Assembly: GCF_943193195.1 (NCBI RefSeq)
Contig: NZ_CALPDG010000002.1
Location: forward strand, 124,001 to 188,000
Length of the DNA stretch: 64,000 bases
Direction: 5' to 3'
From: Mediterraneibacter agrestimuris
Lineage (GTDB): Bacteria > Bacillota > Clostridia > Lachnospirales > Lachnospiraceae
Numbering within the stretch: the first letter of the stretch is position 1; each line of letters opens with the position of its first letter. Both the position numbers and the translations under genes were made by a program. Under the pieces are notes generated by a model, which saw nothing but the letters and a program-made list of their open reading frames with translations, was not told where the DNA came from and ran no database searches. Below, piece by piece: positions 35,180-43,653 of the stretch.

Positions 35180-35208
35180 TTGCAATCACAGATTCTTTCT
35201 GCTAAGAT
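35180..35208 (+). promoter_or_regulatory. Promoter of rpmB
   Basis: TTGCAA (35180-35185), 17-nt spacer, TAAGAT (35203-35208), 52 nt upstream of the rpmB ATG and on its strand. A typical housekeeping promoter. Confidence 0.75.
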
Positions 35209-35260
35209 AATTAGTGTTGTGAGTCCGTGAGACTATTTCATATTGTTAGGAGGTGCAATG

Positions 35261-35446
35261 ATGGCTAAATGTGCTATTTGTGAAAAGGGTGCTCATTTCG
35301 GTAATAGTGTAAGTCACTCTCATAGAAAATCACCAAAAATGTGGAAATCAAACGTAAAGTCTGTTCGTGTGAAAACTGAAGGCGGTTCTAAGAAGATGTA
35401 CGTATGTACTTCCTGTCTGAAGTCCGGACGTGTTGAGCGTGCCTAA
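35261..35446 (+). CDS. rpmB: 50S ribosomal protein L28
   Basis: 61 residues, normal length. MAKCAICEKGAHFGN, SHSHRKSPKMWKSN, and YVCTSCLKSGRV; the CxxC pairs at residues 4-7 and about 49-52 mark the zinc-binding (C+) form. GGAGG precedes two adjacent ATGs; the second is used. Own promoter and terminator. Confidence 0.97.
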   Translation: MAKCAICEKGAHFGNSVSHSHRKSPKMWKSNVKSVRVKTEGGSKKMYVCTSCLKSGRVERA

Positions 35447-35502
35447 TATATAACAGACATCGATTTTTTCAAATGTAATACTTTGATGACACGGAATAAA
35501 AA

Positions 35503-35534
35503 GGCTTAAATCCAGTAGGGTTTAAGTCTTTTTT
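35503..35534 (+). terminator. Terminator of rpmB
   Basis: GGCTTAAA (35503-35510) pairs with TTTAAGTC (35521-35528), with an inner CC/GG, followed by six T. Lies 57 bp beyond the rpmB stop. Confidence 0.8.
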
Positions 35535-35564
35535 AAATACAGAGAATTCCCGTAATGTCTCCTC

Positions 35565-35596
35565 GCAACAGTGCTGGCGGAAGACTGAACTCTTAC
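35565..35596. mobile_element. Dispersed palindromic element, copy 8 (right-end fragment)
   Basis: GCAACAGTGCTGGC followed by GACTGAACTCTTAC resembles the right end of copy 6 (GTAACAGTGCAGCC ... GCTGAACTGTTAC). No left terminus is recognisable. It ends two bases before the stop codon of the small gene beside it. Confidence 0.5.
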
Positions 35597-35598
35597 GT

Positions 35599-35739
35599 TT
35601 ACTTACAAAAAAGAAAATATCCTGTAACCAGGCAACCGATAAAAATAAAAAAGCGCAGTAAAGAGGTTGTAGGCATTAAAAGAATTATGAACATTCCTAT
35701 AGCCATACATATAAAAGCAAATCCAATCAAACGTTTCAT
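35599..35739 (-). CDS. Small membrane protein (46 aa)
   Basis: ATG at 35739 with AGGAG spaced 7 nt upstream, TAA at 35599-35601. The product begins KRLIGFAF and has two hydrophobic stretches (about residues 4-22 and 29-43) around a Pro-Thr-Thr-Ser turn, ending FLFCK: a hairpin-like membrane peptide. It lies on the minus strand between rpmB and gerW. No family recognised; the good ribosome site is the main support. Confidence 0.6.
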   Translation of the reverse strand: MKRLIGFAFICMAIGMFIILLMPTTSLLRFFIFIGCLVTGYFLFCK

Positions 35740-35856
35740 CAAAAAACTCCTGTCATTGTACATAATACTACTAATACTCTATGCACAAAAACAGGAGTTG
35801 ATACTTCCATCGATTAATTCTGCCTGGTTTTTTACACTGTCCTGTTATAAGACTCA

Positions 35857-36240
35857 TTACGCTTCATCAAGGATATCAGCTACATCCTCTTCTGTCATCT
35901 TATCTTCTTTCCTTGTTGTAAAGCGATCCAGAATCTCCGGCGCCATGTCCAGAATTTTCGTAATCGTATCCTGATTCTTAATATTGACCAGACGGACTGC
36001 GCCGTCTTTGATGACCAGTACAGAACTTGGAGTCACTTTTCCGCTCATGCCTCCCATTCCTTTGCCCTTCTTGTCTCCTAGTGCAGAACCTGCCCCGATA
36101 CCAAAAGATACATCTACCAGAGGAATGATTGTCGTATCCTTCACCTGAATTGCGTCCCCCACAACTGTTTTAGACGAAATCAGTCCGTCCATTCCACTCA
36201 AAAGGGATTCTACCGTATTTCTAATATTGTTGTCAGACAT
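35857..36240 (-). CDS. gerW: GerW/YtfJ family sporulation protein
   Basis: 127 residues. Typical GerW features: IRNTVESLLSGMDGLISSKTVVGD, a central glycine-rich FGIGAGSALGDKKGKGMGGMSGKVTPSSVLVI, and an acidic C terminus. GerW is required for proper spore germination in B. subtilis. It follows a DUF2953 gene, exactly the ytfI-ytfJ pairing, which supports the call. Confidence 0.92.
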   Translation of the reverse strand: MSDNNIRNTVESLLSGMDGLISSKTVVGDAIQVKDTTIIPLVDVSFGIGAGSALGDKKGKGMGGMSGKVTPSSVLVIKDGAVRLVNIKNQDTITKILDMAPEILDRFTTRKEDKMTEEDVADILDEA

Positions 36241-36255
36241 AGCTCTTCCTCCTTG

Positions 36256-37194
36256 TTAATCTAATCTGAATCTTTTTGCATGTTTTATTGTTGTTCTAAT
36301 ATTCCTATTCAGCAGCAGACGCATTCCCACAGAAACAAACAGCCTTGCCGCCACACTTCCTTTCACATATATATCGCCTTTTAAAACCTTATCCTCAAAT
36401 TGCGGAGTCACATGCACATAATCCGCTGTATAAGGATACAATATGCTTAATCCCGCCAACACCTTGCCTGTCAGCGATGGATCCTCAAAGCCAAATTCCA
36501 GATTTCCATTTATCCGCTTCGGTATCAGCTTTCTCAACAGCCGTTTTATTTCAGAAATTACTTTTACAAATGCCGCTTTGTGAATCTCATTCGTGAGAAA
36601 ATCCATGACAATATCTTTTTTTCTTATCAGTTCTTTTATTTTATCACAAATAGATTCAAATTTACATGAAACTTTCTCCTGCGGAGCATTTTCTTCTTTG
36701 ATAGTTTCTGTTACATTTTCAGATTTCAAATGAGAGATATTCCGGTTTTGATCCGTTATGCCGCCTGCAGCATTTGTCTTCATATCCAGGATTTCCGCTG
36801 GCTTACCGTACTTTTCTTCTGCAGAATGCTTCACTGCTTCATCTACAGCTTCATCTACACTTTCCAGACCAGCTTCCAAAACATCTCCAGCTTCATCCGC
36901 TGCCTCTTTTACTGCTTCTGCTGCATCTTCTTCACTGCTCAGTTTCTTCCACGCAATCCGAAGCTTCCAGACCAGCCTTTTATCTGCATATCGTATACTG
37001 CCGCTTATCAGATGCAGAAAATATGAAAACTTCACCCTTCCATCCAAAGAGTCCAGATCACCGTCACATTTTGCTTTGATTTCGTAACGAAGCGGCGTAA
37101 AAAGTACAATACAAGAAAGCAATACCACGAGTCCAAGTACCGCCAATAATATCCAGCCTATAATTCTCAAAACCGCTAAGATGATATGCAACAT
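36256..37194 (-). CDS. ytfI: DUF2953 protein (YtfI-like)
   Basis: 312 residues: N-terminal membrane segment (about residues 8-33), a DUF2953 region split by a long acidic Ala/Glu/Asp insert (about residues 85-185), then the conserved C-terminal GNLEFGFEDPSLTGKVLAGLSILYP. Function unknown; adjacency to gerW is conserved and links it to sporulation. Confidence 0.85.
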   Translation of the reverse strand: MLHIILAVLRIIGWILLAVLGLVVLLSCIVLFTPLRYEIKAKCDGDLDSLDGRVKFSYFLHLISGSIRYADKRLVWKLRIAWKKLSSEEDAAEAVKEAADEAGDVLEAGLESVDEAVDEAVKHSAEEKYGKPAEILDMKTNAAGGITDQNRNISHLKSENVTETIKEENAPQEKVSCKFESICDKIKELIRKKDIVMDFLTNEIHKAAFVKVISEIKRLLRKLIPKRINGNLEFGFEDPSLTGKVLAGLSILYPYTADYVHVTPQFEDKVLKGDIYVKGSVAARLFVSVGMRLLLNRNIRTTIKHAKRFRLD

Positions 37195-37197
37195 ATT

Positions 37198-37542
37198 TTA
37201 TGCTCTGCTTTCTTCAAAATTTGTCTGCTCTTTCAATATATAACTGCGAACGTCCGTGCCTTTGGTTTTATCAAGGACTTCCTGCACAATTTGTCCGATC
37301 AGTTCCGCTGCATCCTCATATCCTTCTGCAAGACCGACTACAAACAAATCCTTTTCATCATAGAAATGCTGCTGCAGCACAAGAGCAGAAAAGAATTCCA
37401 GATGGTTCTGTTCACCCGACGCCAGTGTGATAACCGTAACCCCCGGCTGGGGCTTTCTTCCCATCAGCCCCATCAGCACTTTATTCTTCCGCTTCTTTAA
37501 CAATTCACTTACATATAAATTACTGTAACACTTTATCCGCAT
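37198..37542 (-). CDS. Conserved hypothetical protein (about 114 aa)
   Basis: Soluble, about 114 residues from the ATG at 37542, which follows AGGGTGG; upstream in-frame ATGs lack a site. It has a basic N-terminal half (LLKKRKNKVLMGLMGRKPQPG) and an alpha/beta C-terminal half. No family recognised with certainty. Its stop is 3 bp from the ytfI start, so it is coupled to the ytfI-gerW unit. Palindromic element copy 9 lies just upstream. Confidence 0.7.
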   Translation of the reverse strand: MRIKCYSNLYVSELLKKRKNKVLMGLMGRKPQPGVTVITLASGEQNHLEFFSALVLQQHFYDEKDLFVVGLAEGYEDAAELIGQIVQEVLDKTKGTDVRSYILKEQTNFEESRA

Positions 37543-37590
37543 TTCTGCCACCCTAATTATCATAATTTCATAAAATTTAGTATCATTAAC

Positions 37591-37724
37591 ATTACTGTTC
37601 ACTCAGATCTGTGCATTTTCTGTGCTGATCGTAAGAAAACCTATCACTATAGACAATAATCCATCGTCAAAGGCGATTTTGCATGGATTTTTGCACATTG
37701 CCGTGAACGGGAGTGAGCAGTAAC
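37591..37724. mobile_element. Dispersed palindromic element, copy 9
   Basis: 134 bp. Termini ATTACTGTTCACTC and GAGTGAGCAGTAAC are inverted with two mismatches. Internal stem AATCCAT (37658-37664)/ATGGATT (37683-37689) encloses CGTC-AAA-GGCG and an ATTTTGC strand. No clear direct repeat. It ends two bases from the stop codon of the penicillin-binding protein gene. Confidence 0.75.
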
Positions 37725-37726
37725 TA

Positions 37727-39280
37727 TCAGCCGCCGTAATAATATGCATCAAGTACCTGTTTGGCGATCGGAACCGCCTTAGCGCCGTCCTGTCCGTCAG
37801 ATCCTTCAACAATCACACTGATTACCAGCTCCGGATTATCCACATTAGTAAATCCCATATACCAAGAGTGTGTCTTCTCTCCATCCACCATACTGTACTC
37901 TGCTGTTCCTGTTTTACCTGCGGCAGAATAGGACTGACCTGAAAGAAGCATCCCGGTTCCTTCATTTACAACAGCAGCCATATATTCTTTTAACTGTGCC
38001 GCTTCCTCCGACGCCATCAGACGCTTATAGCTTTTCGGCACATTTTTGCTGATTTCTGTCCCTGTATAGTTTGTCACCTTTTCCACCAGATACGGCTCCA
38101 TTAATGTACCGCCGTTTGCAATAGATGCAGTGATCAGCGCCATATGGTACGGATTTGTCATTGTATTTCCCTGGCCCATTGCCGTCATCATCATTTCTGC
38201 ATCGCTTGTATTTTCATTCACTGCAAAAGATGGCTTCGTATAATCCAGTGAACATGGGAGTTTTTTGTTAAACAAGAGCTCCTCTGCAGTCTTCCGGTAA
38301 GCTGTCCGATTCAGAGTCAGTCCGATATTAGAAAAAGACGCATTACAGGAAGTGACAACAGAACCTTTCAAATCCTGAAAGCCATGCACCGTGTTGTCAA
38401 AGCAGCGGATCGTGGTTCCATCCTGAGTGATTTCCCCATAGCAGTCATAGGTATAATTTGCATAATCGCTGTGTTCCCGCATAAATTCCAACGCTGTTAC
38501 CACTTTGAACGTGGAACCCGGCGCGTATGCTCCTTGTGTCGCCCGGTTCAAAAGCGGACTGTTTTCTGCATCCCCATTCAAATATTCCCACTGCACCGCA
38601 ATCTGATTTGGATCATAGGACGGTTTTGACAACATAACAAGTATTTTTCCGGTAGAAGCTTCCATCACAACAATTGCCCCTTTGTTGGCGCCCAGCGCAT
38701 TGTACGCTGTCTGCTGTAAATCTGCATCCAGTGTAGTGACAACCGTATCTCCCATATCCTTTACATCCTGGAATTCATTTCGCAGTTTTTCAAGGAAAAA
38801 GGCATTGGATGTCAGCAGATCAAAGTTTTCCATCGATTCCAGTCCTGCTTTACCATAATCTGTATCGCTGTAACCAACTACATGTGCAAATATATCTCCA
38901 TATGGATACACACGGTACTCACTTCCATCTTCTGCAAGCTGAGTCTCCGCCAGTATATTTCCGTTTCGGTCTGTAATATTTCCACGTACAACCCTCTCTG
39001 CAAAATTATTTTGACGTTCATTGTACGGACTGTTGACAATTTCTTTCGCCCGCACAACATTAAAATAAACCAGATATCCCATCAACGCTACAAAGAGCAG
39101 CACAAAAAAGTATGTGATTCTAGCGAACTCTTTGTTTAGGGACTTCCTCGAACCGCGGCTTTTGTTTTCCGTTCTTTTGTCCCGGCTGCGCCTTTGTCTG
39201 TCTTGATTTTTTACTTTCTCTTCTCGCCGCTTCATTTCTAATCGCTCTCTCTCTTCTCTTTTCGATAATCTCTTCTTCAT
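37727..39280 (-). CDS. Class B penicillin-binding protein (transpeptidase)
   Basis: 517 residues: an unusual 45-residue Arg/Lys/Glu-rich cytoplasmic head, one membrane segment (about residues 53-75), then a transpeptidase domain with active-site STFK, SCN and KTGT motifs. It crosslinks septal or spore peptidoglycan with its FtsW partner. No PASTA repeats. The first 161 bp overlap the 3' end of ftsW in another frame, and no start codon exists after the overlap before the membrane segment, so the overlap must be real unless a non-standard start is used. Confidence 0.93.
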   Translation of the reverse strand: MKKRLSKREERERLEMKRREEKVKNQDRQRRSRDKRTENKSRGSRKSLNKEFARITYFFVLLFVALMGYLVYFNVVRAKEIVNSPYNERQNNFAERVVRGNITDRNGNILAETQLAEDGSEYRVYPYGDIFAHVVGYSDTDYGKAGLESMENFDLLTSNAFFLEKLRNEFQDVKDMGDTVVTTLDADLQQTAYNALGANKGAIVVMEASTGKILVMLSKPSYDPNQIAVQWEYLNGDAENSPLLNRATQGAYAPGSTFKVVTALEFMREHSDYANYTYDCYGEITQDGTTIRCFDNTVHGFQDLKGSVVTSCNASFSNIGLTLNRTAYRKTAEELLFNKKLPCSLDYTKPSFAVNENTSDAEMMMTAMGQGNTMTNPYHMALITASIANGGTLMEPYLVEKVTNYTGTEISKNVPKSYKRLMASEEAAQLKEYMAAVVNEGTGMLLSGQSYSAAGKTGTAEYSMVDGEKTHSWYMGFTNVDNPELVISVIVEGSDGQDGAKAVPIAKQVLDAYYYGG

Positions 39281-40574
39281 CTTCTCGGATGATGTAAAGT
39301 CCCTGAATGATACCGAACATAATCATCGTACTAAGCATGGAACTTCCGCCGTAGCTTACAAGAGGCAGCGTCACACCTGTAGATGGAATAAATTTCGTCA
39401 CACCGCCGATAGTCAAAAACACCTGGAAAACATAGCAGGTTCCAAGTCCAAGTGCAATCAGTTTATAAAAACGATTGCGGATTTCCATCGCAATATTTAA
39501 AAACATCACATAGCAGCTGACACAAATCAATATAAGACAAAGCGCAAAAATCAATCCAAGCTCCTCTGCGATTGCAGAAAAAATGAAGTCTGTCTCTGCC
39601 ACCGGAATTAAATCCGGACTCCCCTGACACAGTCCCATACCGAACCAGCTTCCGGTTCCGATTGCAAATAATGATTGCGCAACCTGATATCCGCCATCAC
39701 TGTATGTTGCAAAAGGATCCTGCCATGCTGCCACACGCACCTTAATATGTGCAAATAAATGATAACCCACAACTGCCGCAGCGCTTCCCGCACCCAGACC
39801 TGTAATTGCATACAACGGCTGCTGTGTTGCAACATAGAGCATAACCAGATACACAACAAACATAATCAATGCAGCGCCAAGGTCTGTGGACAATACAAGA
39901 ACCAATACGTGTGCAGCTGCAATCGCCGTTGTGATCACTACAGTTCTAAAATCCACAGATTTCTTAAGACTGGAGGCCACAAAAAATACAAAAAGGATTT
40001 TCACAAACTCTGAAGGCTGGATTCCGATTCCCGCAATAGTAAATCCCAGCTTCGCTCCGCCTGAGGTTGCAGCAAACACCGCAACAAGCGCCAGCGCCGC
40101 AAGCCCCACGCCTGCATATATATATGTCATGTCTACCAGTACCTTCATTTTGCGGATGATCACAGGAACAACCAGACCGATTATCCCACCCACAGCCGCA
40201 AATACAAACTGTTTCACGGCATTGTCATAGGAAAGCCGTGTAATCATGATCAATCCGACGCTGATCAACATGCACATATTGTTGACGATCAACTTTGACA
40301 CTGTCGGATAAATCACAGAATACAGCAGAATCACCGCAAGCAGTAAAACAACCTGTGCTGCGTAGAAAAAAAGCATTTTCAATTCTCCTGTTTTCAGATA
40401 CATTACCAGGTACGCAAGAAATTGCATCAAAAACATTACAATATCCTGACGCGCCAATATGGACCGTTCTTCCTCCTCATATTCCTTTGTAAATATTGAA
40501 AAACATGAGAAGGTATAAACTGCCATCAATATAATAATGAGATATTTAGAAATCTCTACAATAATATTAACCAC
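39120..40574 (-). CDS. FtsW/RodA/SpoVE family glycosyltransferase
   Basis: 484 residues, about 12-13 membrane segments. SEDS signatures: GIGIQPSEFVKILFV, GAALIMFVVYL, AETDFIFSAIAEELG and the C-terminal TGVTLPLVSYGGSSML. It polymerises lipid II and works with the class B PBP encoded downstream. The N terminus has extra membrane segments compared with E. coli FtsW. The last 50 residues are charged and are encoded by DNA that also codes for the PBP head. Confidence 0.93.
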   Translation of the reverse strand: MVNIIVEISKYLIIILMAVYTFSCFSIFTKEYEEEERSILARQDIVMFLMQFLAYLVMYLKTGELKMLFFYAAQVVLLLAVILLYSVIYPTVSKLIVNNMCMLISVGLIMITRLSYDNAVKQFVFAAVGGIIGLVVPVIIRKMKVLVDMTYIYAGVGLAALALVAVFAATSGGAKLGFTIAGIGIQPSEFVKILFVFFVASSLKKSVDFRTVVITTAIAAAHVLVLVLSTDLGAALIMFVVYLVMLYVATQQPLYAITGLGAGSAAAVVGYHLFAHIKVRVAAWQDPFATYSDGGYQVAQSLFAIGTGSWFGMGLCQGSPDLIPVAETDFIFSAIAEELGLIFALCLILICVSCYVMFLNIAMEIRNRFYKLIALGLGTCYVFQVFLTIGGVTKFIPSTGVTLPLVSYGGSSMLSTMIMFGIIQGLYIIREDEEEIIEKRRERAIRNEAARRESKKSRQTKAQPGQKNGKQKPRFEEVPKQRVR

Positions 40575-40599
40575 ATTTCCACCTGCTTTATATTTTCAC

Positions 40600-42999
40600 T
40601 TACAAGATCCCCCGCCTGAAATGTCCCCTTGTATATTTATCCGGTAATTGCTCCGATATAAGGTCTTCCATAAATGTACAGTTATATTCCTGAAGAATCT
40701 GTTCCGTTTCTTTTTTATTTTCCTTTGAAAACTGCAGCCGAACCGAATCACATCCCAATGCCCGGATTTCTTCATACTGATCCAGCAGATATATAGGTAT
40801 TGGATTATAAATCACATTGTAACATTCCCGGCAGCGGTTTTGTACTGTAAAAGAATTATTCAAACGGTCTGTCATAATGACAAGTTCTTCCTTTTTATTA
40901 CATCCGTAAACGGTATTTGTCACACACTGCGCCGATACCATGACCGGAGGATACCCATAGATGATCAGCTCACTTTCCTTAGCTCCCAGATGTTTCATTT
41001 CCCGGCTGTTCATTTCCAATGGACACGTAAATTCTTCTATGCCGTAATGTCTCCAAAAATTCTTTGCATAACGATTAAATACATATAGATTATGGTCCAA
41101 AATCACAGTTCTGTCAAATGCACACTTTTTCAAAAAACAAAGTGTTTCCAGATTACGCACAAGCACGCCGTCAAACTCCTTGTTCAGAATCTGTGCATAC
41201 TGCTTTAAAAACAATTCCTCCGTCTTGCCCCGGAAAATATGCGGCATGGCAAGAAATAACTCCCGCCCCTGTCTGCGTATTTCCTGACACAGTTCAAGCA
41301 CTTCTGTACATTCTGACAGATTTCCGTTCATCGCACTGTCCACATAAACACGACTGGCTTCGGGAAATTCAAAAACTGCCTTTAACTGCTCCGCCGTTTC
41401 TACGAGAACACACAATTTTATTTTACAATACTGCATACTTTCATAGTCAGACTTAGGACTCTGTATTTCTGCTTTGCTTTCCTGCGGCCTGTCTCTGTGT
41501 CTGCTTTTACACACTGCTTTTTCTAATGCATCTAATCCCAGTCTACGCAGCTCATTTAACTGCTGCATGGGGAAAAAGACATTTCCTTTTATCTGAATCT
41601 CCAACTGTTCAAATTCAAATTCTGTATTGCCTGTCTTTAATATCTGCCTGCGGATACGTTCTTCATCAAGAGGACTTTTCGCTGCCTCTTCTGCCGCCTG
41701 TTCCGAGCACACCTCTACCGTAATCTCTCCAAGCCCCACTATCAGTGTAACAGGTTTGCCAGCAGTAAGTGTTAAGATCCCATAAATTTTTTCTTTTATT
41801 TTTCCAAACACATACGCTCCTTCCAGATCATTTAGCAGTTTCTCATTTTTAGTCCGGTATAGGATTCTTCCTTTTTCAAATCGCTGTCCTTTCGGTGCAA
41901 GAAACATCACAGCCGAACCTTTTTCATATTCTTTGCCAAACGTATAGTTCTCCTGCCTGTTTCCAAGTTCTAACACATCTCCTTTACCAATCCCTGTCAG
42001 CGCCTTTCCGGCTACTTCCCTTCCCTTTTGGGAAATCACCGATACAGCAGCGACCCCGGCATGGTTAGGACGCTGTATACTCATCATATTTCTGCCGTTG
42101 TGCTGGGTATAATATCCTTTACTAAAACCTCCCCTGTTATATAGATCCATCAGAGCTTCTTTGTCCGTTTCACTGACAGCAAAACCCTTCCGGCCTTTTT
42201 GTAAATATAAATCTGCGTACTTTCGGTACATGGCGGTAACTCCGGCAACATATTCCGGACGTTTCATTCTGCCTTCAATCTTAAAAGAATCTATCCCCGC
42301 TTCAACCAGATCCGGTATCAATTCCAGTGTACAGATATCCTTCGGACTTAACCAGTATTTTTTCTCTCCGTTTACCGTATAAGGCAGACGGCACGGCTGA
42401 GCACACTGACCTCTGTTGCCGCTGCGTCCTCCGATCAGACTACTCATCAGGCACTGACCGGAATAACAATAACAAAGCGCTCCATGTACAAAGCATTCTA
42501 TTTCCATTCCGGTCAGATTTTTCATTTGCCGGATCTCTTCCAGCGACAGTTCTCTCGCTGGAACAATGCGCACTGCTCCTTCTTCTTGTAAGAACTTCGC
42601 TCCTTCAGCAGCCGTTACTGTCATCTGTGTGCTCACATGAATATCCATCTTCGGAAAATGTGTCCTGACATAATCGAATACTCCCATATCCTGTACGATA
42701 ACTGCATCCAGTCCTCCCATATACAAAGGCTCAAGATAGCCGTAAAGTCCGTCCATTTCTGAATCTTTCAGTAACGTATTCACAGTCAGATAAAATCTGC
42801 GTTCATGCAGATGTGCATAATCAATCGCCTGAAGCAGTTTTTCTTCTGTAAAATTCTCTGCATAGGCTCTTGCACCAAAACAAGGACCGCCTGCATACAC
42901 TGCATCCGCCCCTGCTGCGATCGCTGCCCGAAAACTTTCATAGTTTCCAGCCGGCGCAAGTATTTCCACCTTTTGACCCTTGCCCTCTTTATAAATCAT
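40600..42999 (-). CDS. Peptidase U32 family protein, large (C-terminal DUF3656)
   Basis: 799 residues. The N-terminal U32 domain opens EILAPAGNYESFRAAIAAGADAVYAGG and carries the cluster-type cysteines in CYCYSGQC...NRGQCAQPC; the family signature ESFKIEGRMKRPEYV appears as DSFKIEGRMKRPEYV. The C-terminal half is DUF3656-like. U32 members such as RlhA and TrhP act in RNA hydroxylation, and others are called collagenases; the large form's role in Clostridia is unclear. Lies between zapA and ftsW. Confidence 0.9.
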   Translation of the reverse strand: MIYKEGKGQKVEILAPAGNYESFRAAIAAGADAVYAGGPCFGARAYAENFTEEKLLQAIDYAHLHERRFYLTVNTLLKDSEMDGLYGYLEPLYMGGLDAVIVQDMGVFDYVRTHFPKMDIHVSTQMTVTAAEGAKFLQEEGAVRIVPARELSLEEIRQMKNLTGMEIECFVHGALCYCYSGQCLMSSLIGGRSGNRGQCAQPCRLPYTVNGEKKYWLSPKDICTLELIPDLVEAGIDSFKIEGRMKRPEYVAGVTAMYRKYADLYLQKGRKGFAVSETDKEALMDLYNRGGFSKGYYTQHNGRNMMSIQRPNHAGVAAVSVISQKGREVAGKALTGIGKGDVLELGNRQENYTFGKEYEKGSAVMFLAPKGQRFEKGRILYRTKNEKLLNDLEGAYVFGKIKEKIYGILTLTAGKPVTLIVGLGEITVEVCSEQAAEEAAKSPLDEERIRRQILKTGNTEFEFEQLEIQIKGNVFFPMQQLNELRRLGLDALEKAVCKSRHRDRPQESKAEIQSPKSDYESMQYCKIKLCVLVETAEQLKAVFEFPEASRVYVDSAMNGNLSECTEVLELCQEIRRQGRELFLAMPHIFRGKTEELFLKQYAQILNKEFDGVLVRNLETLCFLKKCAFDRTVILDHNLYVFNRYAKNFWRHYGIEEFTCPLEMNSREMKHLGAKESELIIYGYPPVMVSAQCVTNTVYGCNKKEELVIMTDRLNNSFTVQNRCRECYNVIYNPIPIYLLDQYEEIRALGCDSVRLQFSKENKKETEQILQEYNCTFMEDLISEQLPDKYTRGHFRRGIL

Positions 43000-43049
43000 T
43001 TATACTCCTTATATAAAAACAGATTGTATATACATTCATTTTTAATGCT

Positions 43050-43084
43050 ATTTCTGTGCACAGCAGCAAGCTGCGAACGATAAT
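43050..43084. mobile_element. Dispersed palindromic element, copy 10 (35-bp minimal hairpin)
   Basis: Matches, in reverse orientation, the 35-bp hairpin that forms the left half of copy 4: CTGTGCACAGCAGCAAGCTG flanked by degenerate ends. Located 50 bp upstream of the U32 start. No direct repeat. Confidence 0.55.
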
Positions 43085-43092
43085 AGTAAAAG

Positions 43093-43116
43093 AGGCTGTC
43101 ATGTGGAAGACAGCCT
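43093..43116 (-). terminator. Stem-loop after zapA
   Basis: AGGCTGTC (43093-43100) pairs with GACAGCCT (43109-43116), 8 bp beyond the zapA stop; the minus-strand tail is CTTTTACTATT. Probably a partial terminator between zapA and the U32 gene. Confidence 0.65.
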
Positions 43117-43124
43117 GCTATTCT

Positions 43125-43535
43125 TTACTTTCTGCGATTCTTCATCTCGGTCTCAAGCTTCACAATCTGCATCTGTAAATCATTATTTTCTTCTTTCATC
43201 TTCGCCAGTTCTTTTTCTGCATTCTCCAGCTTAATCTGTACGGAAATCAGCTCATGCTTCAAATCGTACATTTCTTTGTCCTTCAACTCAATGTCGTTCT
43301 CCAGAGAATCCCCCTGCTTCTTTGCTTTGAAGTAATCATCGGCAATATTCAGGGCAAGAAGCACATTGCGCGTGTCAGCACTCTGTTTGCGGTATCCCTC
43401 GCTGTTCGTGCATTCTGTGATCTTATGATTCAGATAGGAAGAGACCTTCTGCAAATATTCTTCTCCTTCAAACCCACTCAAGGTATACACTTTCCCGCCG
43501 ATTAAAACTTCTGTAAAATGTTTCGCTGAACTCAT
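43125..43535 (-). CDS. zapA: Cell division protein ZapA
   Basis: 136 residues. ZapA-type N terminus (TEVLIGGKVYTLSGFEGEEYLQKVSSYLNHKI) with the conserved NVLLALNIADDYFKAK, then a long coiled coil (residues 78-134). ZapA bundles FtsZ protofilaments. First gene of a cell-division group with FtsW and the PBP; own promoter at 43566-43594. Confidence 0.9.
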   Translation of the reverse strand: MSSAKHFTEVLIGGKVYTLSGFEGEEYLQKVSSYLNHKITECTNSEGYRKQSADTRNVLLALNIADDYFKAKKQGDSLENDIELKDKEMYDLKHELISVQIKLENAEKELAKMKEENNDLQMQIVKLETEMKNRRK

Positions 43536-43565
43536 AGCTTCCTCCCCATGTATTTCTTACATGCT

Positions 43566-43594
43566 ATTATAAACCATTCAGAAGCAAAAACCAA
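43566..43594 (-). promoter_or_regulatory. Promoter of zapA
   Basis: On the minus strand TTGGTT (43589-43594), 17-nt spacer, perfect TATAAT (43566-43571), then a 30-nt leader with GGGGAGG before the ATG. Confidence 0.7.
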
Positions 43595-43653
43595 CTGTTT
43601 TTTCAGTGTTTTCCAATTTCTTTTAATCAAATTGTATACACGGATACAATCAT

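Noticed and set aside
35555-35974. Plus-strand frame of 139 codons after rpmB
   Set aside because: It runs through an element fragment and opposite the 46-aa gene and gerW, with low-complexity tail and no ribosome site.
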